This document shows, piece after piece, positions 19,217 through 27,066 of a stretch of DNA of 32,806 nucleotides. The stretch comes from Phycisphaeraceae bacterium (GTDB taxonomy: Bacteria; Planctomycetota; Phycisphaerae; Phycisphaerales; Phycisphaeraceae): NCBI GenBank assembly GCA_002686995.1, contig NYZC01000416.1, positions 1 through 32,806 of the forward strand, read 5' to 3'. The notes below the pieces were generated by a model. The model saw only the letters and a program-made list of their open reading frames with translations. It searched no databases and had not been told where the DNA came from. Numbering within the stretch: position 1 is the stretch's first letter; the number at the start of each line of letters is the position of its first letter. The translations under genes were made by a program, and so were the position numbers.

Positions 19217-19282
19217 CATTAGGCCAATCGTTAATAGTCATTGAATTGACAATTACCATGACTAATAACGATTGGCCTAATG
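19217..19282. repeat. AT-rich 24-bp inverted repeat
   Basis: Arms 19217-19240 and 19259-19282 are complementary at 23 of 24 positions around an 18-base loop, which itself contains AATTG-A-CAATT. The element lies right after the stop codon of the dehydrogenase gene and before the CBM9-domain gene on the same strand. Its words (CATTAGGCCAAT, GTTAAT, CAATTACC) resemble those at 32646-32688, so it may belong to a dispersed intergenic repeat family. It could also act as a transcript-end hairpin. Confidence 0.7.
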
Positions 19283-19287
19283 CTGCC

Positions 19288-20091
19288 TCACCACGCCGTC
19301 CAGCCACCGTCCACCGTCAGATTCTGACCCGTGATGTAGCTTCCCGCGTCGCTGGCCAGCAGGATCAGCGCGCCCTTCAGCTCGTACGGCAGGCCCATGC
19401 GCTTCATCGGAAGCTTCGTGCACAGGCGATCGACCATATCCTTCGAGGCAGCCTCGGAGGGAAACGGCCCGGGGCTCAGGCAGTTGACGCGCACGTTGTC
19501 GCGCGCGTAAAAGGCGGCAAGGTGGCGGGTCATGTGGATCGTGCCGCCCTTCAGGGCGTGGTAAGCGACAGGGCTCGCCACGCAGACACCCTCGTACGCA
19601 TCCGGGTAGGACGCGACCTGCCCGTACATGGAACCGATGTTGACGACGCTCCCGCCCGCGCCGCGACCCACGACGTGATCGCGGAACCGTCGGGCCAGGA
19701 TGAAATAGCCGGCGTTGTTCACCTGGTGGCGCGCGAACTCCTCGAACGTAATGTTCGTGAGATCCTTGCCGACGGCATCCAGACCGTTGTTGATGAGAAT
19801 GTCGACCGCGCCCGCACGCTCGACCGCTTCACTGAATCCCGCTTCGAGCGCGCCGCCGTCCATGTGGTCCAGCTGGGCGCCGTGATGAGCGGCGCCGCCG
19901 GGACTCGGAAGCTTCGACGCCGCATCGGACGCCCGCTCCCGATCACGGCTCGAGATGACGACCGATGCGCCCGCTTCGGCCAGGGCCCGGGACATGGCGC
20001 CGCCGAGCCATCCGGTCCCGCCGGTGATGAGGGCCGTGCGCCCTGAGAGATCGAAAAGCTGCTGAACGGTGCGCTCGTCGGAGGTAGGCAT
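19288..20091 (-). CDS. short-chain dehydrogenase/reductase (SDR)
   Basis: A 267-residue classical SDR: a single-domain, cytoplasmic NAD(P)-dependent oxidoreductase that interconverts an alcohol and a ketone. Visible marks are the nucleotide-binding glycine motif TGGTGWLGG (residues 23-31), the ILINNG strand, the catalytic serine in VNIGSMYG, the catalytic pair in YHALK (YxxxK) and the closing LTVDGG. The length is normal for the family. The first N of the usual NNAG is present but the motif reads NNGLDA, a small deviation. The ATG has AGGAA eight bases upstream. The similarity pattern suits the gluconate-5-dehydrogenase / 3-ketoacyl-reductase type, but the substrate is not determinable. The neighbouring hydrolase genes would fit a sugar-derived substrate; this is inference only. 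Confidence 0.9.
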   Translation of the reverse strand: MPTSDERTVQQLFDLSGRTALITGGTGWLGGAMSRALAEAGASVVISSRDRERASDAASKLPSPGGAAHHGAQLDHMDGGALEAGFSEAVERAGAVDILINNGLDAVGKDLTNITFEEFARHQVNNAGYFILARRFRDHVVGRGAGGSVVNIGSMYGQVASYPDAYEGVCVASPVAYHALKGGTIHMTRHLAAFYARDNVRVNCLSPGPFPSEAASKDMVDRLCTKLPMKRMGLPYELKGALILLASDAGSYITGQNLTVDGGWTAW

Positions 20092-20162
20092 GGTCGCATT
20101 CCTGGTTTCAGGGTCGGCCGGCAGTTTACGCCGCGCGCCGACGCATGGCCACCCTTGCCGAC

Positions 20163-20226
20163 CCGGGCCGTCTCCGACCCGGTGTCGGCATCGCCATCAT
20201 CGCACTCCGGGCCGGAGACGGCCCGG
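20163..20226. repeat. GC-rich inverted repeat downstream of the nitrate operon
   Basis: Arms 20163-20175 and 20214-20226 (CCGGGCCGTCTCC / GGAGACGGCCCGG) are perfectly complementary over 13 bases with a 38-base loop. The right arm also forms its own hairpin, CCGGGCC GGAGAC GGCCCGG at 20207-20226. It begins about 50 bases after the last gene of the operon and precedes the SDR gene. No T tract follows, so it is either a rho-type boundary structure or a REP-like repeat. Confidence 0.6.
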
Positions 20227-20276
20227 CTCGGCGATGACATTCAATGTGCGGGAATCGTCAGCGCGTGCCGCTTCAG

Positions 20277-20723
20277 CTACGACGACGGGATCGAATCCGC
20301 CAGCTCGCACAGCGCCTGGTAATACTGCTCGATCTCGAGCCCGAGCAGCGTCGCGCCGTAAAGCTCCGTCTCCTCGCGCGTCACGACGGTGTCGCCGTAG
20401 TTGATGACGGGGATGTGGTACGCGATGAGCAGCGGCAAGGCTTCGGGCTGGTTCTCGAACCAGGGATGCACGAACAGGCAGAAGCCCTCCGAGGGTTGGG
20501 ATCCGAGAGGCTGCGCGAACGCGAACTCGCCCTTCTGCAGCGCCTCGGCGTCGAATCGCAGTCCCGTCGGATATCGGACGACCTCGCGATCGTCGAGCAT
20601 CCGTGAGATCACGTCGGCGTCGATGTAAAGACCGTACTTGAGGCGGGCGGCGTTCGCCTTTTCGACGATATGCTCCGCCAGCGACCGGCGGCCGTCCTCC
20701 TCGGTGAGCTTGCGATCAGGCAT
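20277..20723 (-). CDS. hypothetical protein, last gene of the nitrate operon
   Basis: 148 residues from the ATG at 20723, which overlaps the end of the ferredoxin gene by eight bases and suggests translational coupling. Two more ATG codons lie in frame 9 and 12 bases upstream (20732 and 20735) and could be used instead; none has a good ribosome site. I recognise no domain. Visible are a charged N-terminal helix ([20 protein letters not shown]), a mixed alpha/beta middle with FCLFVHPWF and [15 protein letters not shown] strands, and a closing helix ([15 protein letters not shown]). There is no signal peptide, membrane segment, heme motif or cysteine cluster, so it is probably cytoplasmic. Its place suggests a helper role in nitrate reduction, perhaps maturation or regulation, but that is guesswork. 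Confidence 0.7.
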   Translation of the reverse strand: MPDRKLTEEDGRRSLAEHIVEKANAARLKYGLYIDADVISRMLDDREVVRYPTGLRFDAEALQKGEFAFAQPLGSQPSEGFCLFVHPWFENQPEALPLLIAYHIPVINYGDTVVTREETELYGATLLGLEIEQYYQALCELADSIPSS

Positions 20724-21132
20724 CGACTGCATCATAGCAGCGGCCCGCCGTGCTCTCCGGCGCCGCGCGATACGCGCGGACGCGCAACGACAGCACGCCG
20801 CCGGGGCACGCATCGACGCACGACCCGCATCGCGTGCAGGCCGGATGATCGACCGCCCGGCCCTTCAGTGCGTAGTCCTGCATGACCCGGATGCCCATCG
20901 GGCAGTTGAGCGTGCACTGCACAAGGTTCAACGTGTCGAACGGGCACGCCTGCACGCACTGGCCGCACCGGATGCATGCCGCGAGAAAATGCGACTCGTC
21001 GCGGGCGCCGGGCGGTCGCAACATGGGGGTGGACCACGATCTCGATCCGGCCCGGTAGGCCCCCGCAGCGCCGGCGCCGATCGCCGCCCCGGCCGCCATC
21101 GCAAGCCATTCACGTCGCGTCACCTTCTCCAT
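20716..21132 (-). CDS. Tat-exported 2x[4Fe-4S] ferredoxin, NapG/NapF-like
   Basis: 138 residues. A twin-arginine signal ([21 protein letters not shown]) opens the protein, so it should fold with its clusters and be exported. Two cluster motifs are visible: [12 protein letters not shown] (from about residue 53) and [12 protein letters not shown] (from about residue 98), with an extra CTLNCP between them that is incomplete as a cluster site. NapG proteins usually carry four clusters, so this is a short relative. It probably passes electrons towards the periplasmic nitrate reductase or takes part in its assembly. The ATG lies six bases after the stop of the NapB-like gene, and the 3' end overlaps the next gene. 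A NapF-type role is less likely, because NapF stays in the cytoplasm. Confidence 0.8.
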   Translation of the reverse strand: MEKVTRREWLAMAAGAAIGAGAAGAYRAGSRSWSTPMLRPPGARDESHFLAACIRCGQCVQACPFDTLNLVQCTLNCPMGIRVMQDYALKGRAVDHPACTRCGSCVDACPGGVLSLRVRAYRAAPESTAGRCYDAVDA

Positions 21133-21138
21133 CGCGCG

Positions 21139-21729
21139 TCACGGTTCCGGCACGTCTGCCTCGATGCTGCGCACCTGTACGTGGCAGGATCGGCATTTCG
21201 ACTTGAGCAGGATGCCCGGCATGCCCTTGTGCCGGACGATCGGCGCGCCGCGCAGCCCGTCCTCGTGGCACAGCAAGCAGTCGTCGCGCCGCCAGGTCCG
21301 GCGGTGCGATCCCGATGCGGGAATCATCGGCGGAAAGGCGTTGGCGTTGAACAGGCCCTTGTTCGGCTGCGCGGCGCGCTTCGCGCCGCGGGGCTTGCTG
21401 CCGGGCGCGATGACGTGACACGTACGACACTTCGCAACGAGGAGGATCGGCGGCATTCCGCGATGGACGACCGTCGGAGCCTCGCCGACGCCGGTTTCAT
21501 GGCAGCGCATGCAGTCATGGCGGATCCACGCGTCCTGGTGCCATTCCGTGTCCGGCAGGGTAGGCGGAAAGGCGTTGGCGTCGAACTTCCCGTCGCTCTT
21601 CGCGGCAGGCACCGCCCTGGCAGGTGTGTCCGGCGTCGCCCTGCCGGCGGTCGGCTTGCGGCTCTCGGCGACGGTGACGGCCACCAGCAACATCGTACCG
21701 ATCGAAGCGATCATCACCCAGCGCATCAC
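21139..21729 (-). CDS. duplicated NapB-like tetraheme cytochrome c
   Basis: 196 residues with an N-terminal signal/anchor (VMIASIGTMLLVAVTVA) and four CxxCH heme sites: CMRCH, CRTCH, CLLCH and CRSCH. The mature part is two copies of one module. Each starts NAFPP, goes on with a CxxCH about 18 residues later, then a conserved GMPxILL, and ends KCRxCHV. This is the layout of NapB (PPxIP, CLxCH, then CxxCHV), which normally has two hemes, so the gene appears to be an internal NapB duplication. NapB delivers electrons to NapA in the periplasm. The gene begins 18 bases after the napA stop, with AAAGGAG upstream; either GTG 21729 or ATG 21726 may be the start. Confidence 0.75.
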   Translation of the reverse strand: MMRWVMIASIGTMLLVAVTVAESRKPTAGRATPDTPARAVPAAKSDGKFDANAFPPTLPDTEWHQDAWIRHDCMRCHETGVGEAPTVVHRGMPPILLVAKCRTCHVIAPGSKPRGAKRAAQPNKGLFNANAFPPMIPASGSHRRTWRRDDCLLCHEDGLRGAPIVRHKGMPGILLKSKCRSCHVQVRSIEADVPEP

Positions 21730-21747
21730 AGCGCTCCTTTCAGCACG

Positions 21748-24069
21748 TCAGGCCTTCGCGAGCCTGACCGCGCACACCTTGAACTCAGGCTGCTTCGAGC
21801 CCGGATCGTACGCGTCGATCGTCACCCGGTTGATCAGGCTCGGGTCGTCGTCCCAGTGCATCGGCACGAACACCATGCCGGGGCGCGGGATGTTGACGAC
21901 GCGGGCGCGGATCACGGCCTCGCCACGCCGCGAGGTGATGCGCACCTTGCTTCGGTTGCGGATACCCAGCTTGCGGGCATCCTCGGGATGGATCTCGACG
22001 AAGCACTCGGGATAGGCGCGCTTCAATTCGTCCGCCTTCATGGTCATCGTGCCGGTATGCCAGTGCTCGAGCACGCGACCGGTCGACAGGACGTACGGGT
22101 ACTGTTCGTCGACCGGCTCCGCGGGCGGCTTGTGCGGGCGCAGCCAGACGATCGCCCGGTGATCCGGCGCGGCGTAGAACTTGGTCTCGCCCGGCGCAAG
22201 CTCATGGTCCGCGTACGGTCCGTTGTCGCGCAGCGGGTCCTCGCCCTTGACGAACCGGCGGCTCGTCCCGGGATGATCAGTCGTCGGCGCGGGCCACCGG
22301 ATGCCGCGCTCCCTGCGGAGCCTTTCCCGCGTGATGCCGTGGAAGTCGTACGCCGTGCCCTTACCCGCCTCGCGAAGCTCCTCCCACACGTCGTCGGTCG
22401 TCCTGAACTTCCCGGCGATGTAGCCGCGCGGCACCACGCCCTTCTTCTCGAGGCGACCGGCGAAATCGAGCAGGATGTCGAAGTCGCTGCGCGCCTCGCC
22501 CGGCGCATCGATGATCTGCGGGTGAAGCTGGTAGCGGCGCTCCGACATGCCGAACACGCCCGTCTTCTCGGCCCACATCGCGGCAGGCAGAACGACGTCG
22601 GCAAGCTCGGTCGTGCGCGTCGGGTACGCATCGATGACGCAAACGAAAGGCTTGCCGTCACGCGACTTGCCCATGGCGTCCCGGTGCGGCGTGGCGTTCG
22701 GCATCGAGTGACCGGGATTGGTCGTTAGGACGAGCATCGCCTTGATCTCGTCGCGCCCGAGGGCCTTGAACATCTCGACGGTGTTGAGGCCGGGCTTCGG
22801 ACGGATCGTGCCCTTTCGCGCGCCCCAGAGCTTTTCCATCTCGGCGCGATGCGCGGGCTTCTTCACCGAACGGCCGTACGGAAGGATGTGGCACAGCGAT
22901 CCCGTGTCGCGCACGCCGCCACAGGCGTTGGGCTGACCGGTGAGCGAGAACGGGGTCGCCCCCGGCTTGCCGATATTGCCGGTCAGCAGGTGGAGGTTGT
23001 GAATCAGGTTGTTCGCCCAGACGCCGGTAATGCGCTGGTTCAGGCCCATCGTCCACAGCGACATCGTCGGGCCGAACGAGAACAGCCGAGCGGCCTCCTC
23101 GATGAGGTGCGCCGGCACGCCCGAGATGATCTCGGCCCGCTGCGGCGAATACTGGTCGAGGAACTTCACGTAATCGTCGAAGCCGACCTTCACCGGCTCG
23201 CCGTCCTTCACGGCCTTGAACTGAACGTTTCGCTCGACGAACTCCCGATCGACCTTGTTCTCCCTGACGATCACGTGCGCCATCGCATGAAAAACGGGCA
23301 GGTCATAGCCGGGAATCGGATCCAGATGCACGTCGGCCATCGACACGACGGGGTTCTTGCGCGGGTCGCAGACGATCACCCGCACGTCGCGCCGCTCGGC
23401 CCGCGAAGCGAGAATGCGGTCGAAGATGACCGGGTGGCACTCGGCGGTGTTCGAGCCGATCAGGAAGAACACGCGGGCATGGTCGATGTCGTCGTACGAC
23501 CCCATCGGCTCGTCCTTGCCGAACGTCGTCACGTAGCCGCCGACGGCGCTGGCCATGCACAGCCGCGGGTTGCCCTCGACGTTGTTCGTGCCGATGCCGC
23601 CCTTGAACAGCCGGTTGGCGAGATAGCTCTCCTCCGTCATCGCCTGGCCGGATCCGTAATACGCGACGCTGTCGGCGCCGTGACGACGGATCGCGTCGGC
23701 GAACTTCGACGCGATCAGTTCCATCGCCTCGTCCCAGGGCGCCGGCTCGAGCCGGCCGTTCTTCCGGATCATCGGCCGGCGCAGCCGGTCCTCGGCCTGC
23801 ACGATCTTCGGCAGGAACAGCGCCTTGGCGCAGACGAGCCCGCGCGTGCTGGGGTGCTTCGGATCACCGCGCAGCGCGACCAGTCGGCCGTCGCGCACGC
23901 CCAGCAGGACGCCGCAGCCCGTGCCGCAGAAGCGGCAGACCGACTTGACCCATTTCGTGTCCGGCTGAGCCGTCTGCCCGAGCACCGGCAGCGACACGTT
24001 CGTTCCGACCGCGCCGGCGACACTCGCCATCGCGGCCGTCCTGATGAAATCTCTTCGTGTGGTGTGCAT
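21748..24069 (-). CDS. napA: periplasmic nitrate reductase catalytic subunit NapA
   Basis: 773 residues. Reduces nitrate to nitrite at a molybdenum bis-MGD centre in the periplasm. The Tat signal is TRRDFIRTAA. The [4Fe-4S] site follows (CRFCGTGCG at about residues 46-54, fourth cysteine in GLVCAK), with the conserved lysine just after it and the NapA-type FLPKI segment. The molybdenum ligand cysteine is in NPRLCMASA, the NapA form. The segment GLNQRITGVWANNLIHNLHLL and the following FSLTGQPNACG are characteristic of NapA rather than of formate dehydrogenase. The C-terminal molybdopterin-binding domain runs from about residue 650. The length is somewhat shorter than proteobacterial NapA (about 830), as in shorter lineages. 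The ATG has GAGGA six bases upstream and lies ten bases after napD. A formate dehydrogenase or assimilatory NasA role is unlikely. Confidence 0.9.
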   Translation of the reverse strand: MHTTRRDFIRTAAMASVAGAVGTNVSLPVLGQTAQPDTKWVKSVCRFCGTGCGVLLGVRDGRLVALRGDPKHPSTRGLVCAKALFLPKIVQAEDRLRRPMIRKNGRLEPAPWDEAMELIASKFADAIRRHGADSVAYYGSGQAMTEESYLANRLFKGGIGTNNVEGNPRLCMASAVGGYVTTFGKDEPMGSYDDIDHARVFFLIGSNTAECHPVIFDRILASRAERRDVRVIVCDPRKNPVVSMADVHLDPIPGYDLPVFHAMAHVIVRENKVDREFVERNVQFKAVKDGEPVKVGFDDYVKFLDQYSPQRAEIISGVPAHLIEEAARLFSFGPTMSLWTMGLNQRITGVWANNLIHNLHLLTGNIGKPGATPFSLTGQPNACGGVRDTGSLCHILPYGRSVKKPAHRAEMEKLWGARKGTIRPKPGLNTVEMFKALGRDEIKAMLVLTTNPGHSMPNATPHRDAMGKSRDGKPFVCVIDAYPTRTTELADVVLPAAMWAEKTGVFGMSERRYQLHPQIIDAPGEARSDFDILLDFAGRLEKKGVVPRGYIAGKFRTTDDVWEELREAGKGTAYDFHGITRERLRRERGIRWPAPTTDHPGTSRRFVKGEDPLRDNGPYADHELAPGETKFYAAPDHRAIVWLRPHKPPAEPVDEQYPYVLSTGRVLEHWHTGTMTMKADELKRAYPECFVEIHPEDARKLGIRNRSKVRITSRRGEAVIRARVVNIPRPGMVFVPMHWDDDPSLINRVTIDAYDPGSKQPEFKVCAVRLAKA

Positions 24070-24079
24070 GGCGTCATCC

Positions 24080-24358
24080 TCAAGGCATCTCTGGAGCGCC
24101 CGCCGAGGGGCGCGGGATATCCGATTCGTCCTCGATGTTCACGTAGACGGGAAAGCACCCCGTTACGCCCTCCACCCTCCGCAGATCTCGTTCGAGCACG
24201 CCGTGCGCATCGTCGAGCGAGCCGGCCTCGATGATCACGCCCACCGTGCCGGGCCGGTCGAGATCGAACAGCTCGACCCCGCGGATGGCCGACAGGCCGT
24301 CGCGCACGGATAACTCCTGTCCGGGCAGGAACCGTACATAGCCGCCGATTGTCGCCAC
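24080..24358 (-). CDS. napD: NapD-like chaperone for NapA
   Basis: 92 residues with the ferredoxin-like fold pattern of NapD: an opening strand (IGGYVRF), a helix, then strands GVELFDLDRPGTVGVIIEAG and GVTGCFPVYVNIED. In known systems NapD binds the Tat signal of NapA in the cytoplasm and holds back export until the molybdenum cofactor is loaded. The start is GTG, with AAGGA eight bases upstream lying across the end of the octaheme gene; only four bases separate the two genes. The position directly before napA supports the call. The protein is small and divergent, so the name rests on both fold pattern and neighbourhood. Confidence 0.8.
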   Translation of the reverse strand: MATIGGYVRFLPGQELSVRDGLSAIRGVELFDLDRPGTVGVIIEAGSLDDAHGVLERDLRRVEGVTGCFPVYVNIEDESDIPRPSAGAPEMP

Positions 24359-24362
24359 GGGA

Positions 24363-25817
24363 TCAGTCCTTCTTGTAGCGGGCCTTGAATTCCTCGGCAG
24401 CCTTCTTTCGCGCCGCCTTCTTCGCCGGATCCATCTTCCCGATGAACCAGCGGTGATTGGGCGTGCTGAGCACCTCGTTCAGCTTCGCCTGCAGCTTCTT
24501 CGCCGCCTCGATGCGCTTCGGGTCGCCCGAGGCCTTCGCCTCCTTGACCAGGTGGCGCAGCCCCGAGACGTAGTGGGTGTAGAACGTCTTGGCGACGTCG
24601 TAGGTGCCGTGCCAGTGCGTGTAGTCCGGACCCATCATGGACGCGCCGTGCCGCGCGCGGCGCCCTTCGTGGTGCCACAGCTCCCACCACGACCAGTCGA
24701 CCTCGTGCGTGAAGTTCACGTCCGGAAGCTTCTTCGCGGCCTTGGCCAGCCCGTAGAGCTCCTTGCCGGGTATCGCGAACTTCGTGTTGTAGAGCTTGAT
24801 CAGCTCGTCGTACTGAACGTAGAAGTTGTCGATCCACGAATTGTTGTGGCAGTTCTGGCAGACGTTCTTCATGTTCGCTCGGCGCGTCTGCCATGGCACC
24901 TTCGCGCCGGGCAGGCCGAGCTTGGCGTCGGACGTCTCCGGGCGGATCGAGATCGGCGGACGGTTGTTCCAGCTGATCCGCATGCCGATATCGTGGGTGA
25001 CCGGCTGGTCCTTCGTCGCCGACATGTGGCAGGTCGCACAGGTCGGCGCGGCGCTGTAGTCCTCGCCGACGATCCACTTCTCGTTCTTCAGGTTCATCTT
25101 GTCGATGTTGGCGAAGAAGGCGATGCCGTGCTTCGACTCCTCGTAGATCTCCTTCTGCGGGTGATCGGGGCCGAGATGGCACTTGCCGCAGGTGTCGGGA
25201 TGGCGCGCCTGCGCGGCGGAGAAGCTGTGACGCACGTGGCACGCATTGCACGCGCCTTCGCTGCCGTCGGGATTGATTCGGCCGATGCCGCTGTTGGGCC
25301 AGGTGGCCGGATCCAGCTTGCCGCCGGGCAGCACCTTCACCTCCGAGCCGTGGCACTGCCAGCACCCGTTCACCGCCGCCGCCGAGTTGCCGTGGGGAAA
25401 CCCGGGCGTCTTCATTTCGGCGTTGCCCTCCACGACCTCGGCGAGGAAGTTGTCGAGCGAGCCGAGGATGCGCGCGCCCTTGGCGTGGTGCGACGACGCA
25501 AACTCCTCCACCTCCTTCGAGTGACACTTCGCGCAGTCCCTCGGCGTGACGAGGACCGAGATCGTCTGGTCGTAGTGCCGGATCGCGTCCTTGTCGTCGC
25601 GCTGGGCCGCGTGGCATTCGAAGCAGCCGACGTTCGCGCGATAGTGCTTGCTCGCCCCCCACTGCTCGTACAGCGCGCGGCTTTGCTTCTTGTGACACTC
25701 GATGCACTCCGCCGACTGGCGGCTGATGTCGCGCAGGCCGAACGACTGCGCCCAGGCCGTGGCGTGGAGGCCCGTCCACACGGTGGCGGTCAGGCAGAAG
25801 ATGATCGTGCGTCTCAT
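24363..25817 (-). CDS. octaheme cytochrome c of the hydroxylamine oxidoreductase (HAO) family
   Basis: 484 residues: a signal peptide (FCLTATVWTGLHATAWA), then eight CxxCH heme sites (CIECH, CFECH, CAKCH, CWQCH, CNACH, CGKCH, CATCH, CQNCH). Family marks are RHSFSAAQ after the fifth heme site, PTCATCHM at the seventh with a following TH, and the C-terminal MMGPDYTHWHG. The order and spacing match HAO, not pentaheme NrfA. HAO enzymes either oxidise hydroxylamine/hydrazine or, in lineages such as Campylobacterota and Ignavibacteria, reduce nitrite. Tyr399, in YTHWHG, lies in the part of the protein that carries the heme-crosslinking tyrosine in Nitrosomonas HAO; whether it is equivalent needs an alignment. 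The setting next to nap genes favours nitrite reduction to ammonium. AAAGGAG is seven bases before the ATG. The tail is lysine/alanine-rich. Confidence 0.88.
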   Translation of the reverse strand: MRRTIIFCLTATVWTGLHATAWAQSFGLRDISRQSAECIECHKKQSRALYEQWGASKHYRANVGCFECHAAQRDDKDAIRHYDQTISVLVTPRDCAKCHSKEVEEFASSHHAKGARILGSLDNFLAEVVEGNAEMKTPGFPHGNSAAAVNGCWQCHGSEVKVLPGGKLDPATWPNSGIGRINPDGSEGACNACHVRHSFSAAQARHPDTCGKCHLGPDHPQKEIYEESKHGIAFFANIDKMNLKNEKWIVGEDYSAAPTCATCHMSATKDQPVTHDIGMRISWNNRPPISIRPETSDAKLGLPGAKVPWQTRRANMKNVCQNCHNNSWIDNFYVQYDELIKLYNTKFAIPGKELYGLAKAAKKLPDVNFTHEVDWSWWELWHHEGRRARHGASMMGPDYTHWHGTYDVAKTFYTHYVSGLRHLVKEAKASGDPKRIEAAKKLQAKLNEVLSTPNHRWFIGKMDPAKKAARKKAAEEFKARYKKD

Positions 25818-25830
25818 GGCGGCACTCCTT

Positions 25831-27066
25831 TCAGGTGGCGGCGGGCGGGCGCATCGCGGCCGCGTCGGGCTGGTCGTACGTCAGCCGACCGGACAGGACG
25901 GGGATCGTGATGCGCACGAGAATCGTGAAGATAAGCATGCCGAAGGCCCAGATGCCGAGCGTGACCAGGATCTCGTTGATCGTCGGCTGATACTCGACGA
26001 TCTCGCCGAGGGGCGTCGGGATGAACGCGGGCACGATCAGCCCCATGCCCTTCTCGATCCAGATACCGACGATCAGCAGCACGCACGCGACGTTGAGGTA
26101 GCGCACGCTGCGTGCGAGCGGCAGGTAGAGGATGATCAGGGCGATCGTGCTCAGCACGAGCGACGACCAGATCCACGGCACGAGGCCGTAGTAGCCGTGC
26201 AATCCGAAGTAGAGATAGCGCATCGACGCGATGTGCGTTGATCCGGTGTAGAACTCCGTGAACAGCTCGCTCACGAGCAGGAACACGTTGATCGTCAGCG
26301 CGACGAGGATGATCTGGCGCAACGTCATCAGCGCCTGGCGCGGCACGTGGTACGTCGTGAACCGGTCGATGACCTGCAGGGCGAGAATGATGAACGCGGG
26401 TCCGGCGGCGAACGCCGAGGCCAGGAATCGCGGCGCGATGATCGCCGAGTTCCAGAACGGCCGGCCTCCGAGTCCCACGTAGAGGAAGGCCGTCACGGTG
26501 TGAATGCTGATTGCCCAGATGATCGCGGTGAAGACGAACGGCACGAGGAACAGCGCCTTGCGCGGCTGGCGGCGCCGGTAGGCGCAATAGACCATGTACC
26601 CGGGAATGTGCAGGTTCAGGACCAGGTAGCCGTTGAGGACGATCACGTCCCAGGTCAGCATCGACAGCGGAAAGTTGAAGCGGCGGAACAGGTGGTGGAA
26701 GCGATCGGGACGGCCGAGATCGACCGTGACGAAGAGCAGGCACATGATGATCGCCGATACTGCGAGCAGCTCGCCGAAGATCACCAGGTCGTGAAGCTCG
26801 ACGTTTCGGTAGACGTAGACGGGAATCACGAGCATCACTGCGGCGGCGGCCATACCGACGAGGAAGGTGAAGTTCGCGATGTACAGGCCCCACGAGACCT
26901 GGTCGGTCATGCCGGTGGTGATCAGGCCGCTGACGAGCTGCCGGCAATAGGCGTTGACGCCGAACAGCACGACGATCGTAAGCAGCATCATCCACGCGTA
27001 GTACGTCCATTCGCCGACGAAGCTGATGCGGAAGCAGCGCCAGAGGAAGCGAAGGTACTCCTTCAC
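25831..27066 (-). CDS. NrfD/PsrC-family ten-helix quinol-interacting membrane protein
   Basis: 411 residues, with ten hydrophobic segments by eye (first near residues 16-37, last near 370-395). Ten helices put it with the DsrP/HybB/ActC branch of the NrfD family rather than the eight-helix PsrC branch. Such proteins exchange electrons between menaquinol and a periplasmic Fe-S partner. The start is a GTG at 27066 that overlaps the stop codon of the Fe-S gene by four bases (GTGA). The open frame continues upstream, but only as a shadow of that gene. With the NrfC-like protein and tetraheme cytochrome ahead of it, it probably forms the quinol-oxidising module of the operon, replacing NapC/NrfH, which are absent here. 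Confidence 0.85.
   Translation of the reverse strand: MKEYLRFLWRCFRISFVGEWTYYAWMMLLTIVVLFGVNAYCRQLVSGLITTGMTDQVSWGLYIANFTFLVGMAAAAVMLVIPVYVYRNVELHDLVIFGELLAVSAIIMCLLFVTVDLGRPDRFHHLFRRFNFPLSMLTWDVIVLNGYLVLNLHIPGYMVYCAYRRRQPRKALFLVPFVFTAIIWAISIHTVTAFLYVGLGGRPFWNSAIIAPRFLASAFAAGPAFIILALQVIDRFTTYHVPRQALMTLRQIILVALTINVFLLVSELFTEFYTGSTHIASMRYLYFGLHGYYGLVPWIWSSLVLSTIALIILYLPLARSVRYLNVACVLLIVGIWIEKGMGLIVPAFIPTPLGEIVEYQPTINEILVTLGIWAFGMLIFTILVRITIPVLSGRLTYDQPDAAAMRPPAAT

Noticed and set aside
20638-22728. Long open frame of 696 residues on the plus strand
   Set aside because: It lies opposite the ferredoxin, NapB-like and napA genes; its arginine/histidine-rich composition is typical of a GC-rich antisense shadow and it has no domain.
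24363-25817. Pentaheme nitrite reductase NrfA
   Set aside because: Eight CxxCH sites and HAO-type segments are present; there is no CxxCK site.
22849-25910. Long plus-strand frames opposite napA and the octaheme gene
   Set aside because: Shadows of minus-strand genes with clear catalytic and heme motifs; no independent motifs or ribosome sites.
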